Below, one piece after another: positions 22,448 through 33,442 of a stretch of DNA of 64,000 nt (the stretch's first letter is position 1; every line of letters starts with the position of its first letter). Source of the DNA: Planococcus citri (lineage: Eukaryota; Arthropoda; Insecta; Hemiptera; Pseudococcidae); assembly GCF_950023065.1 (NCBI RefSeq), contig NC_088677.1, forward strand, positions 78,331,469-78,395,468, in the 5' to 3' direction. The notes under the pieces were generated by a model. That model was not told the origin of the DNA. It made no database searches and worked only from the letters and a program-made list of their open reading frames with translations. A program made the position numbers and the translations under genes.

Positions 22448-23114
22448 TAGAGTTTCACATGCTTTCTTTTGAAAAAACTTTTTTAGAAGAAACTTTTCTC
22501 CAAGTCTCACTTTTTAACCGAAAAATTGAACCAAAAAGAATTTTCCATTTCCGAATCATTACCAAGAATTTGTGCCTACTTTCTACCATAAAAATTGTCA
22601 TTATCCTGCTTTTTTTGCAAAAAAAAAAAACTCTCCAAAATTCTAACTTTTCATCAATTGAAAAATCTCGTTTTTTCAACTAAAATTGCCAAAAATTACA
22701 AAGAAAACAAATCTTATTTAAAATACTGGTTTTTGCTAAAAATGACAAATTTCTGCTTTTTACACCCCCCCCCCCACCCCCACCAAAAATAAGATAATCC
22801 AACTTGCCAAAAATCAACCAAAACATAGGTACCTATTCGTTTTGTTTTTTTTGCAAAAAATTCCGACGTCTTACTCATTTTTTTAAAGAAAAAAAAAATG
22901 TCCAAAAAGTCTCACTTTTTGACCAGAAATTTCCAAAAAACCATTTCTTTTGTCAAAATTATAATTTCCTTCATTTTTATAGCTGACTTTTCCTGCTATA
23001 GAAGGTAAATTGACTAGGAACTGAAAACAAACATTTGGTTACAGTGTACCTAGGTAGGTACCTAGTTTCAATCGTGTTATTATTTTAATTTTTTCATCTT
23101 CTGTTTTTCACTTA
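22448..23114. other. Low-complexity AT-rich DNA
   Basis: The stretch consists of degenerate TCTCACTTTTT/CCAAAAATT words with a C-run near 22765. Open frames on both strands have biased Lys/Phe/Ser composition. No gene seen. Confidence 0.55.
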
Positions 23115-23453
23115 CAGGGATGGAAAGCTAGCTGAAAGCTAAAAGCAAAAGCTAAAATCAGAAAGGATTCAACTTTCTGTCAGCTTTTTTACAAATTCAT
23201 TTGTTTCAGTTTCTGTTTGAGTTCTTTTTGGATTTTCACATTTTAAGGTACCTACTGTTCTCAAGTTTCAGTTTTCTCCTGTTTTTTTTTTTTTTTTTCG
23301 TTGTGGTTGTGAGTTATGAGTTCCATTTTCCTTTCTATTCACCTCGATAAAAACAAATTGAAAAGCTGAAAGCTGAAAGCTGAGGAAGTTTGGGATTTTT
23401 GAAAGCCAAAGCCAAAACTGCCAAAAGTTTCATCTTTCAGCTTTCCATCCCTG
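23115..23453. mobile_element. Short TIR element with AGCTTT-rich interior
   Basis: It starts CAGGGATGGAAAGCT and ends AGCTTTCCATCCCTG. The interior is built of AAAGCTGAAAGC words and shares a TTGTGGTTGTGAGTT-like stretch with the element at 4947..5258. No 8-bp target duplication is evident. Confidence 0.6.
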
Positions 23454-23613
23454 GTTTTTGAGCTCATGTTTTGGTTTTTCTCTGGTAGTTTTCGACTGCG
23501 TTCTGAATCTTGAACAATACCTGAACCGAAGCAAACCGTTAAACGGAACTCTTGAACCAGTTTCGGTTCCAGTTCCGGTTCCGGTTTCAGATTTTCCATC
23601 ACTAACGCGCTCT

Positions 23614-25581
23614 CAGTGATGGCAAAACTTTTTCATTTCAGTTCAAGTTTTTAGTTTTTAGTTTCAGTTTTATTTTTTTCAGTTCAAGTTTTCAGTTTTT
23701 AGTTTCAGTTTTATTTTTTTCAGTTCAAGTTTTCAGTTTTTAGTTTCAGTTTTACTTTTTTCAGTTCAAGTTTTTAGTTTCAGTTTTCAGTTTTGATTTT
23801 TTCAGTTCAAGTTTTTAGTTTCAGTTTTTCATTTCAGTTTCAGTTTTCATCATTTATTAAGGTTCAAAACGAAATGAAAAAAAATTTCTTTTCTTTCATG
23901 AATTTTTTCATACTTACATTAATCTAATTTGCTACTTGGCAACAGAAACTTCAAATTTCAAATTCAAACATTTCATGATTTCAAACTCAAAAATTAAGTA
24001 TGAATAAATATGCAGGGCTGTGCAGAGAAAATCCTGGCCTGGGGGCTGAAAAAAAGAAAAGTTAATAGTATGCTTCTTGGGAGGAGGATTGCATCATCCT
24101 TTTGCCGACAAAAAATTGTTATTTTGCCACAATAATCAAAATTTTTTAACTAACGTGCTGAGCAGTGAGCACTGTAGTATCAAAAAACTTTGAAAATCCA
24201 GTAGTTCAGTTCATCAGTTCTGTTCAGAAAAAGTGAAAAATTAGCATTTTTTTGTATACTTACAAGTAGCATCTTGAATGGCCCCAGCAAAGCGAGGCCA
24301 AAACTTTTCAGTTTTGGAAAATTTGTGATTTAAAAAGTAGAACAACATCAATTTTAATGAAAAAATTAGGTTTTTCTGATTCCAACATTTTTCAAATTCA
24401 ATAGGTTTTTTGAAATTGTAACCCTGAGAATAGAATCAAATTGACAATGACAATTGACATTTGACTCAGGCTGGCAACGTGAGGGCAAAAGATTGGATAA
24501 TTTGTTGTTCAATAATTAGAATAATTTCAATTTTATTGAGAGAATTCGCCATTTAGTCGGAGGGCCCGCATAAGGATCACCTGCACCCCCCTGCAGATTC
24601 ACCGGGACAACTTTTTTCTTAAAGAGCCTAAGGAACATTTCTAGCCCTGACTTCGTAGCGTATTGAAATTAGTTTGCAGAATGAATTTCGGCTTTCCAAC
24701 TCTATTTGACGAAATTTTGTGAGTATTTTCGAGTTTCAAAAATCTGCTGGAGGCTCCAGAACTGCTCAAAACGGTTTGAAACAGTTTCCAATCGATTTGG
24801 CAGGTCGAAAATAGGATATATCCCAAATTTCAGATTTCTAGGTCAATTTGGTAAAATTTTGATTTTTTTCTCACATTTTGGCCAAAATTTGATTTTTGAA
24901 AGTTCACCAAAAATCGAAAAAGGCACTTCAGCACTTGAAATTTTGACAGGTGATGAATTTTTGCCTGCTCTTTCGATCTACCTTTGTACGGTTTAAAAAA
25001 TTCCGTGAAAGTCCTATGTTGGAACGCAAAACCTGCGATTTCGGCTGACCTGTCAATCAAAATGGCCGCCATTTTGTAAGTAGGGCCACTTTTTTTTTTG
25101 AGGACAAGGGCTAGAAATGTTCCTTAGGCTCTTTAAGAAAAAAGTTGTCCCGGAGAATCTGCAGGGGGGTGCAGGTGATCCTTATGCGGGCCCCCCGACT
25201 AATTTGGATTTTCTAAATTCAACTTTTTCTAAATTTCATCAATGGTTTTTTTTTCAAACTCTGACTTCTGACTCTTAGCAGAAAGAAGGGGTTCAATTCA
25301 ACTTGGCCCGAGCGAAGCGAGGGCAAAAGCTTTTGAAAAAAATGAAAATTTTGAGAATAGATTGATGATTTTTTCAACAAAATTCAGTGAATGGCAAAAC
25401 TTTTACATTTCAGTTCAAGTTTTTAGTTTTTAGTTTCAGTTTTATTTTTTTCAGTTCAAGTTTTTAGTTTTCAGTTTAAGTTTTTCTCATTTCAGTTCTA
25501 GTTCCAGTTTCAGTTTCAGTTTCAGTTTCTCCATTTCAGTTCAAGTTTTCAACCAGTTTCAGTTTCAGTTTTCCATCACTG
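23614..25581. mobile_element. hAT-type element with TTTCAGTT-array interior, host to a nested insertion
   Basis: It starts CAGTGATGG and ends CCATCACTG. The 8-bp duplication CGCGCTCT is at 23606..23613 and 25582..25589. Both subterminal zones are long runs of TTCAGTTTTTAGTTTCAG-like words. The central part holds unrelated DNA and a second TIR element at 24554..25201. There is no transposase. It lies just upstream of copy 3. Confidence 0.87.
24554..25201. mobile_element. Nested TIR element (~90-bp inverted ends)
   Basis: The ends read TAGTCGG(A/G)GGGCCCGC inward and match for roughly 90 bp through GGATCACCTGCACCCCCC and TTAAAGAGCCTAAGGAAC. ATT borders both sides. The interior is one unit of the repeat family found in the foldback at 11588..13376. 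No open frame of substance. Confidence 0.8.
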
Positions 25582-25781
25582 CGCGCTCTGATTTGACCGA
25601 CCGTTGTCCTTGAGGCGTTGAGACTCTGACGACACAGCACGTGCCACGTGGATATCTCACTGATAAGAACTAGGGATAGAAGTGTCCTTTGAAACTAATT
25701 GAATTTTCAATTTTTTTCCTGTTTGCTGCTAATGAATTTTTCACCAATAATTGTATCAACTCCGGAATATACTCACATAAA

Positions 25782-27296
25782 ATGACGGAAACCGTTTCCA
25801 ATGTATTCGACATTGCTTGTCCAAACCCTTTGAAATTGCAAGATATCTCATCTTTGACAATCGTTGAAGCCCTATTGCGAAGGCGAATCTGTTCGTATCT
25901 CAAGCAGCCTACAGGGAGCTCAATATTCTACTTGATTTGTGGCATTGAGCCCGAAAAGGTACTTCCTAATATGCCACGAAGGATTTACGATTTCCTGAAT
26001 CAATACCTCACCGGAGTGCGAGATTCGATGGCGAACTGGTTAGATGATCATACTATCAAAGTATTCGAGATTCATTCTCCTGACGGTTGGTACAAAGTTT
26101 TAAGTACGTTCCATGATTTTGCATTGGACTGGAATGGTACGATTCATCACGTGCGCACGGCTAAACGAATACTGCTGTGCGATCGAATCGGCATTGACGT
26201 GAAATTCAGGACCGCTTGTTTGTACTGCTTCGAAGATGATATCAAACGGATTTGGCCATCTGTCTGTACGGCGATTGATCGGAATGAATTCCATTTGCAA
26301 TGGTATCCAGATGTGTACTATTGGCGCTGCTTTCTCAGAAACGAACTGCACAAGATTCCTAATCGATATGATGAACCTTTCGATGAATTTATGCTTTATT
26401 TATGTGGATCAAAGAACTATTCGTTTGCACAGTACTTTTGGAATCGCATACCCTTGGAAAGACGGTCCCAAACATTCATTCTCGACTTATCAGAGAAAAA
26501 TTCGAAATTATTCTCCAGGTTTATTTTACCAAAATTGACCGAACTGCAACTCGAAGGGTTTCTCCGTCAAAAACGCAAGTACTTAACACAGTTGATGGAC
26601 AATAAACGTGGAGGTAGAAACCTTGTTCTTCCAATATGGATGTACATTAGAAACAAGATCGATAAAAGGACTCTTATCTTTATAATCAAAGACTTGCTAT
26701 CAGCAGAAAATGACGATTTTGAACCCGAATTGTTCTGCGAGATATGGAATAGCGCTGCTCAGAGTTTGAAACAGTCCGTATTCGATGATGTATTGCTCGA
26801 GGGTAAATGTTTTTCTAGACCACGTGATTTACCAACGTTGTCGCCCAAACAAACGAGATTATTAAAGACAGTACTGTCGGATGTCAGTTTTGAAGAGAGG
26901 AGCGCATTTTGTAGCAAACATTGGCCTGCTTTGATCTTGGGCACGTGTGTAGAAGATTTGGTTGAAATAATGAAATTCTTCTTCAGGAACGAGCAGGAAT
27001 TAGCTTTATTCAAAGAAAACACCTTGTTTAAATATGAGAATATCAAGCCATATCTCACATTCATGCTGAACCGTGGTCATCTTGGTGCTGCTTTTCACGA
27101 AGTGAATAAATTCTTGTATTTTTGCAATTCGGACCCGCTAAAAAGATGGGAGATGAAACAGCGATTTCTGCGTGATCCAAATAATGGCGTTTCTGATTTA
27201 GTACCTGAAAACGAGGAATTGGCGAATGAGTTCTTGTATCTTAAGTTTTGGCGCTGGCACATACATTTCAGAGGGTACAAGTGCACCCTCTGTTGA
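25782..27296 (+). CDS. Multicopy family of unknown function, copy 3 (intact)
   Basis: This ATG is chosen because it aligns with the start of copies 1 and 2 (MTETVSNVFDIACPNP). An upstream in-frame extension lies in DNA homologous to the untranslated leader of copy 2. The protein is 504 aa with no internal stop. Blocks in order: NMPRRIYDFLNQY near residue 65, FALDWNGTIHHVRTAKR near 110, CLYCFEDDIKRIWPSV near 145, FWNRIPLERRSQ near 220, WMYIRNKIDKR near 285, EIWNSAAQSLKQS and FFRNEQELALFKEN. Compared with copy 1 it lacks about 150 C-terminal residues and ends in HFRGYKCTLC, unlike copy 2, so its 3' end may be altered. No signal peptide or membrane segment seen. AATAAA at 27385..27390. Function unknown. 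Confidence 0.85.
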   Translation: MTETVSNVFDIACPNPLKLQDISSLTIVEALLRRRICSYLKQPTGSSIFYLICGIEPEKVLPNMPRRIYDFLNQYLTGVRDSMANWLDDHTIKVFEIHSPDGWYKVLSTFHDFALDWNGTIHHVRTAKRILLCDRIGIDVKFRTACLYCFEDDIKRIWPSVCTAIDRNEFHLQWYPDVYYWRCFLRNELHKIPNRYDEPFDEFMLYLCGSKNYSFAQYFWNRIPLERRSQTFILDLSEKNSKLFSRFILPKLTELQLEGFLRQKRKYLTQLMDNKRGGRNLVLPIWMYIRNKIDKRTLIFIIKDLLSAENDDFEPELFCEIWNSAAQSLKQSVFDDVLLEGKCFSRPRDLPTLSPKQTRLLKTVLSDVSFEERSAFCSKHWPALILGTCVEDLVEIMKFFFRNEQELALFKENTLFKYENIKPYLTFMLNRGHLGAAFHEVNKFLYFCNSDPLKRWEMKQRFLRDPNNGVSDLVPENEELANEFLYLKFWRWHIHFRGYKCTLC

Positions 27297-27904
27297 TTTT
27301 TTTCTGTAGGTAGATTTACTCTTAAGACTTAGGTATATGTACCTACTCGTGTAAAAAGTGAAAAGGTGAATACAGAATTGTGTAATAAAAATATATCATT
27401 TCAAAGGGTGCATGGATATTTCGCTTTTATTCATTTTGTACTTCAATTTTCACTTTCTCTAATAATGAATTTTTGTAAGCTTTTAAGGCCAGTTTGCTTT
27501 TCTTTTCTTTCGTCAAAATAGAAATTAGGAATCCAATATTCAAATTCTAAAATTGTGAAGTCGAAAAATAGACTCCGCATTAAAAAAACATAATTTTTTA
27601 TCCATCAAAATACGAATTTTTGAAAGCTTTTGCCTTCGCTTCGTTTGGGCCCCTGTGTTTTTTTTTCAAATCCAACTTTCAAAAAAATATCATTCAAATT
27701 TAAGAAAGTTTAATCCGAGAAATGAACTTTTCACCAGAAAAAACTTTACTTCTCAGAACAAGCTTCTGCCCTAGCTTCTTTTCATTTTTTTTAATTTTTG
27801 AAAGCTTTTGCCTTTGCTTTGCTCTGGGCCAATTCTTATCTCTAAATTGAAAAAATTCCAGTTTGAGACTTTTTTAGATTCAAAAATTTTAAAAGTTGTT
27901 AGCA
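27297..27904. other. 3' flank of copy 3 and low-complexity DNA
   Basis: It contains the likely 3' untranslated region of copy 3, and two reverse-strand occurrences of the GAGCGAAGCGAGG-like motif near 27630 and 27810 beside GAAAGCTTTTGCC. No gene seen. Confidence 0.5.
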
Positions 27905-28871
27905 AGGGCAAGGGCACCAATTATGAACCAGTCCGCAATATGGACCAGCGCCCGTTCTCGTTGGTAATTAGCGCAATCTGTCAGGAAAAAATGTATTCCG
28001 ATTTTCCGATGCATTTTTCTTTTTCGCAAAAAAAAAAATGAATGAGACAAAAATTACAACTGTGAAGTCGAAACTTGCTGAGAAATTTACAAAAAACTGT
28101 TTTGAGACACTGAAAATTTTTTTTAGCGTGTATTTCAACTTTTATTAAAATATATAGGGTATGTGGTGTAATTTTCTAAATGTCATTTATGTTTATAATA
28201 TACGAAATCGTGTAGTTTCTGAAGGAGTGATCAATTTTTGCTAAAAATGAGGGTACGTACTGAAATTTTTGTTGCAAAGTTTTTTTTTATGGGGTGTGCT
28301 AACGCTAATATGGACCACCTGTGATATTGAATTTTTTACTCATTTTTTTTACAGCGGCTGAAAAGGGGAATGCTTGAAATACTTTTTTTGTTCATTTCTA
28401 CTAATAAATATATGATTGTTTTGAAACATAAAAATATGTTTATTTTGAAATTCTTAAAGTGGTCCATATTAGGTGTCCAAAATTTTGAACTGTCATTTTG
28501 ACACTCGTCATTCAACAATTAAAAAAAAAATATATTCAAAATTAACTTGAACTGCTTAGAATACGTTTTTTTGTTCATTTCTACAAAAAAATATGACCTT
28601 TTGAAAAATGTGAAACTAAGTACATTATGTTTATATTTAAATTTTATAGGTGGTCCATATTAGGCGTCCAAAATTTCGAACTGTCATTTTGACACTCATC
28701 AGTCAACAATAAAAAAAATATACTCAAAGTTGACCTTCACCCCTGAAGTTTTGTACAGTGTTAGTGGAAGGATGGAACTTCATGTTAAGCCTTTGTGGAG
28801 GTTTCTACCCCCTATAGTTTTCAAGTGGCAATCCTCCAAAAAAAGTGGTCCATATTTGGTGCCTCTACCCT
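27905..28871. mobile_element. Second pogo-like non-autonomous element
   Basis: The left end AGGGCAAGGGCACCAA and the right end (complement AGGGTAGAGGCACCAA) resemble the termini of the pogo-like element at 102..1039, and the lengths agree (967 and 938 bp). A TA follows the right end. The left side has CA, perhaps a mutated TA. GGTCCATATTAGG-type copies of the end motif recur inside within a ~200-bp tandem repeat (about 28310-28735). No transposase remnant recognised. Confidence 0.65.
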
Positions 28872-28876
28872 TAAGA

Positions 28877-28997
28877 ATGCATAAATTCTGCATTTTTTCA
28901 AATCGTCATTTTTGAAATTTAAATAGGTAACATGTGCCTACCAGCTACCTTACCTATTTCAAAAATGACGATCTGAAAAATTGCAGAATTTATGCAT
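28877..28997. repeat. Hairpin-forming inverted repeat
   Basis: Arms beginning ATGCATAAATTCTGC are inverted around a short centre, with about 45 bp per arm and few mismatches. It lies at the end of the pogo-like element and could be a small palindromic MITE. Partly related sequence occurs near 10300. Confidence 0.7.
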
Positions 28998-29326
28998 ATT
29001 TTCGAATAGATGAAAATGAAAACAATTTACATTTTTGAGGAGAGAGAGTTTGGAAACTACATAGGACAATTAGGACAAAGCTGTTGAATTTTGTTGAAAT
29101 GCTTAGGAAAAAAGTCTCGGTTGGAAAACTTTCTCTGAAAAAAAACTTCTCAAAAAAAATTTTCTATTTTTGAATGATTATCAAGAATTTGTAAATTGTA
29201 CGTATGTAGGTACTTGTGATGGGTGGTATTGCCCTGGCCGCCTATAGGTGATCATATTGTATACCCTCCGTAACGTAATTTTATGGGGGCGCGTTCAAGG
29301 CTATTGCGCGATAGTTCTGTCGAGCC
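28998..29326. other. AT-rich spacer
   Basis: Nothing recognisable apart from degenerate low-complexity words. Confidence 0.45.
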
Positions 29327-30033
29327 TGGGGCTGGTGACCGAAACGATCGTTTTGTTCTGTTCCGTTCATGAACAAATCACTTCGCATTTTTACTGTTCT
29401 GTTCCGTTTTGTTCATCTGCATGTTTTTGTATTTGTTCCGTTCTGTTTTGTTCTGTTCCGTTCCGTTCCATTTGTTCTAGCTGTTCTGTTCTGTTTTGTT
29501 CTGTTCCATTCTGTTCTAACATGGAGGGGGGGGGGGGAGTTATCCCACAAATTTGGTCCCAAAATGAGAAAAAAAAATCAAAATTTTACAAATTCATCTA
29601 GAAAAAAGAAAACCGAAAAAATTGGAATGTGCTATAGGTAATCTTGTTCCGCCGAATCAATTGAAAATGATTTTCAGTAATTTTGAGCAATTCTGCATTT
29701 TCTCCAACCTTCCAGCAGATTTTTGACCTTTTGAGAATCGAAATTTCCACTAAATTTTACAAAATGAAGATGGAATTTGGAAAGCTGAAATTCACACTCA
29801 CACTATCCTCCCATTGCAACTTGCTGAGTTGACGGATACTGTTGGTATCTAATTTGTTCTGTTCTGTTCCGTTCCATTTTTTTTCCTGTTTTGTTCTGTT
29901 CTGTTCAAGAGCACTTCGTTATCTTATTTGTTCTGTTCTGGTTTTGTTCATTTTGTTCTGTTCTGTTCCATTCTCAATAAGATTTTTTCCTGATTTGTTT
30001 ATTGTTCCGTTCTGTTCCGTTCCACCAGCCCTG
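29327..30033. mobile_element. Probable hAT-like element with TGTTCTGTTCCG arrays
   Basis: The ends are imperfect inverted repeats: left GGGGCTGGTGACC, right CCACCAGCCCTG. Both subterminal zones (29350-29520 and 29850-30020) are runs of TTCTGTTCCGTTC-like words. The middle carries a fragment of the 165-bp repeat family. A candidate duplication is GAGCCTGG against GAGTCTGG (7 of 8), but its placement is not clean. Phe/Val/Cys-rich open frames are repeat translations. Confidence 0.5.
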
Positions 30034-30132
30034 AGTCTGGGGTCCAGCTCCAGGTTTGATCCTTCCTATAATTCAGTATTCTTAGTGAGGAATTCGCGAT
30101 AACTTGCTTTGAGCCTCAACCAGCTAAATAGG

Positions 30133-30638
30133 CAGGGGTTGAAACTGTTAAAAAATTGATTTTTGGTTTTTGGTTTCAGTTCAGTTTTCACCTTTTGATA
30201 ATTGGTTTTTGGTTTCAGTTATTTGCTACTTTTATTTGGTTTTTGGTTTCAGTTATTTGCTACTTTTATTTGGTTTTTGGTTTACAGTTTTTTGATACTT
30301 TTATTTGGTATTGGGTTTTTGATTTCAGTTTTCAGGTTTTTTTTTCCTGCCAGTTATTGCATTATGCCGCCTAATTCTAGGTTGTAGATATTAGTACTAT
30401 TAATTATTGTATTCATTTCTACTAATCAATTAATGCATAAAATGTCAAAACATTACAGATATGTATTTTGACATTTTTGATGATTTAAATTTTAAATTTT
30501 TTATATGTATTTGGTTTTTGGTTAAGTGGTTTTGATCAAATATTTTTGGTATTTGGTTTTGAGTTTTGCACAAAACAGATTTATATTTGGTTTTTCCTTC
30601 ATTTTTGGTTTTGGGGTTTTTAACAGTTTCAACCCCTG
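30133..30638. mobile_element. hAT-type MITE with GGTTTTTGGTTTC-array interior
   Basis: It starts CAGGGGTTGAAACTG and ends with the reverse complement CAGTTTCAACCCCTG. The exact 8-bp duplication TAAATAGG is at 30125..30132 and 30639..30646. The interior is dominated by TTTGGTTTTTGGTTTCAG words. No coding region. Confidence 0.88.
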
Positions 30639-30646
30639 TAAATAGG

Positions 30647-31286
30647 TGACCAGGTCCCACACATTTGATGTACCCATCCATACATGGTTTTTCTGTATTT
30701 TTAATGTGACGCGTTGTTAATTCCTCGTATGGTCATGGTACATTTAGAGCTGAAAATGGTACTCGCTGACAGCGGGTAACTACTGTACCCGTATCGTAAA
30801 TTCTCGCTTCTCGCTCTGTGCGACTCTTCGTGAAGTCTTGAGACTTGAGACCATATAACTTAACTTTGGAGAATTTCATGTATACACTTTGAGAATATAA
30901 GTTTGAAGGGAAATGAAAAAAAGAATTTGCTAAACTGATAATATAGGTACCTATATTATTATAATTGATAAACTAAATCGTGGGTATACAAAATATAATA
31001 TCGAGAAATTACGGAACTGGAATGTGGCTGGAACAAACTGGCAGATAACCATCTAAAGGCTTGTTTACATTGGCCATGGAACAACTATAGAGCCATTCTG
31101 TAAAATTACTGGAATCCATAACAAACTACTGAATTGAGTGAATGGTGTCCGTGGCCATGATAAACAATTACCTTACAAACGAGCCTTAGGATGGCATAGT
31201 TCTCGTAACCTAGAAGAAACAATATTATTTATTATTCTTTAGTTTTTAATTTACCACAAATTGTGTAATGTTTCAACAAATTTCTT
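30647..31286. other. Unannotated spacer
   Basis: Mixed-composition DNA between a hAT MITE and the 3' end of the minus-strand gene at 31287. No supported feature. Confidence 0.4.
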
Positions 31287-31927
31287 TTACTCATACATTG
31301 GTTGGTAGAAACGTAGGATCAAATCTGTAACTAAATTGTTCGCTCTACTTTTCGCAAGTTCGTTGAAAACAAATCCCTGATTTCCATCCGGCAAAGGCGC
31401 AATTTCTTCATATGCAACAATAGAGGCTTGACAGGTATTCCAATTCTGCGAAAAATAAGACGTATTAGAAGTAAGTCATACTTAAATGTAAATTAATGAA
31501 ATAAAAACTGCCAGATGCTAACAGTTAGACGTATCATTCGCCGAGGGTTTCCTCTGACTTCACATTGAAACGAGGTATTTGCAAAGATAAATTTGAATGT
31601 CTGAACATCATTTGGTACAATTACATGCCATTGAATCTCAACTGCAAGCATCTGATTAATCCAAAGGAAGACTATGTTGCTAACTGTATCCAGCGGATTT
31701 AGTGAATGATAAGAATGTACAAGCAATACTCTTAAGATTGAATCTGACAGTGTTAATCTCCTTCCACCTTTGTTCTGTTGCTCTACAATACAAATAATGA
31801 TTCAGTTAATTCACTGCATAATTACCTATTAATATGAAACGATCAAATAACTCCTACCTTGAAGTAATAGTTTAACTTGACTGTTGGACAATCTTTTGAC
31901 AGGATCCAAATCCAATAATGTAGGAGC

Positions 31928-33442
31928 CAGCGTTGTGAAAACGTTATTTTATCGAAAACGAAAAACGAAAAAAAACGAAATTTTTGTAGTTAAAAGCAAC
32001 ATAACGTTAAACGAAAACGATTCGTTTTTTATAACGATATTTAAGGTTAAACGAAATAAATTTTTCGTTTTTTTTCGTTTTCACTTTTTTTTTCATGTGG
32101 CTGCGCAGCAATGATAAATGTCGAAAAAAGGAACAAAAAGTAGGTTGGAATGAGACTTGAGAGCCATGAGAGCAGCGTTGTGAAAACGTTATTTTATCAA
32201 AAACGAAAAACGAAAAAAAACGATATTTTTGAGGTTCATGGAGACATAACGTTAAACGAAAACGTTAAATATATAATAACGATATTTATCATAAAACGAA
32301 ATCCATTTCGTTTTTTTTCGTTATCAATTTTTTTTCTTCAAACACTGGAAATAGGTCTCAAAAATGCAAAAAAATGGGCCTGCAACTTCAAAAAAATGAG
32401 AAAACTTTTGGAACATTGTTATTATAGGGGATAAATTATTAGTTTTCTGCATATTTTTCATGTTTTCAATTGTTTTAATGTTGCTCTTTTCCTAATTTTT
32501 TTTCTAAATTCACTGAAATTGGCCAAATTTGAGGAAAATGAAGAATAACGAAAAAAAACGTTAAACAAAACGAAAACGTTATTTTTAATAACCAAACAAA
32601 ACGTTATATAACGAAAACGTAATTTTTTTAAAAGTGAAAACGAAAACGAAAAACGAAAACGAAATTATTTCGTTTTCACAACACTGCATGAGAGGTAGAT
32701 TTCACGGGGTATATGTGTAAAAAAAACTGGCCAGTATGATGAAATAATGCATTCTTTTTAATTCTAAAATGATGCAAAAAGGCACGTTCTATGTTCCACC
32801 TCGTCGCGCATCCCCAGTGCTAACTGGTTGCTGGTATATGTTTCCAATGAAAGCATATCATCATATACCTAGCTGCAATCTCCTGTCTGGTGGTGACTTC
32901 ATCCCTTAGCTAATATTGCCTTAAGGGCCAATACAATTACAAATTTACAATAGAAAAGGAAGCGCGACTTCAACAGGTTCCCTGCCTTTGCCTCGGCCAC
33001 AAAATAGCAACATTATTGTCCTCTGCGACACCCTCCCCTTTTCCTGTACCTACTTATCATAGTTTTTTAAAGTTGAAAAGTGTGAACATGTATTTGTCAG
33101 TAGGTACTATGGTACTAGTATTATAGGTATGCACTTATGCAGTGCTTTTTTTACTCTCATTGTCATTTTTCGTATAAGAAATCAAATGCTCTAATCCAAG
33201 TTGGTGAATATAAATTTTGAATCTTTGATTTTTTCATTCTTCTGCACTTTTTTTTGGCCAAAATTAATGTTTAGATGATTGGAACTAGTGCATAAAAAAA
33301 ATAACGAAAAAAACGCTATTAACGAAAAAAAACGTTTTTTTAAATAACCAAACAAAACGTTATATAACGAAAACGTAATTTTTGCAAAATTGAAAACGAA
33401 AACGAAAAACGAAAACGAAATCATTTCGTTTTCACAACGCTG
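31928..33442. mobile_element. hAT-type element with AAACGAAAACG arrays
   Basis: It starts CAGCGTTGTGAAAACG and ends with its exact reverse complement. The 8-bp duplication GTAGGAGC is at 31920..31927 and 33443..33450. The subterminal zones are runs of ACGAAAAACGAAA words. It sits in a coding exon of the minus-strand gene, contains a second hAT element, and shows no transposase. Confidence 0.92.
32173..32686. mobile_element. Nested hAT MITE of the same family
   Basis: CAGCGTTGTGAAAACG at the left and CGTTTTCACAACACTG at the right, with the 8-bp duplication CATGAGAG at 32165..32172 and 32687..32694. It lies within the larger element, so it inserted later. The same AAACG word array fills it. 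Confidence 0.92.

Noticed and set aside
29248..30374. Phe/Val/Cys-rich open frames
   Set aside because: They translate TGTTCTG and GGTTTTTGG word arrays inside hAT-like elements.
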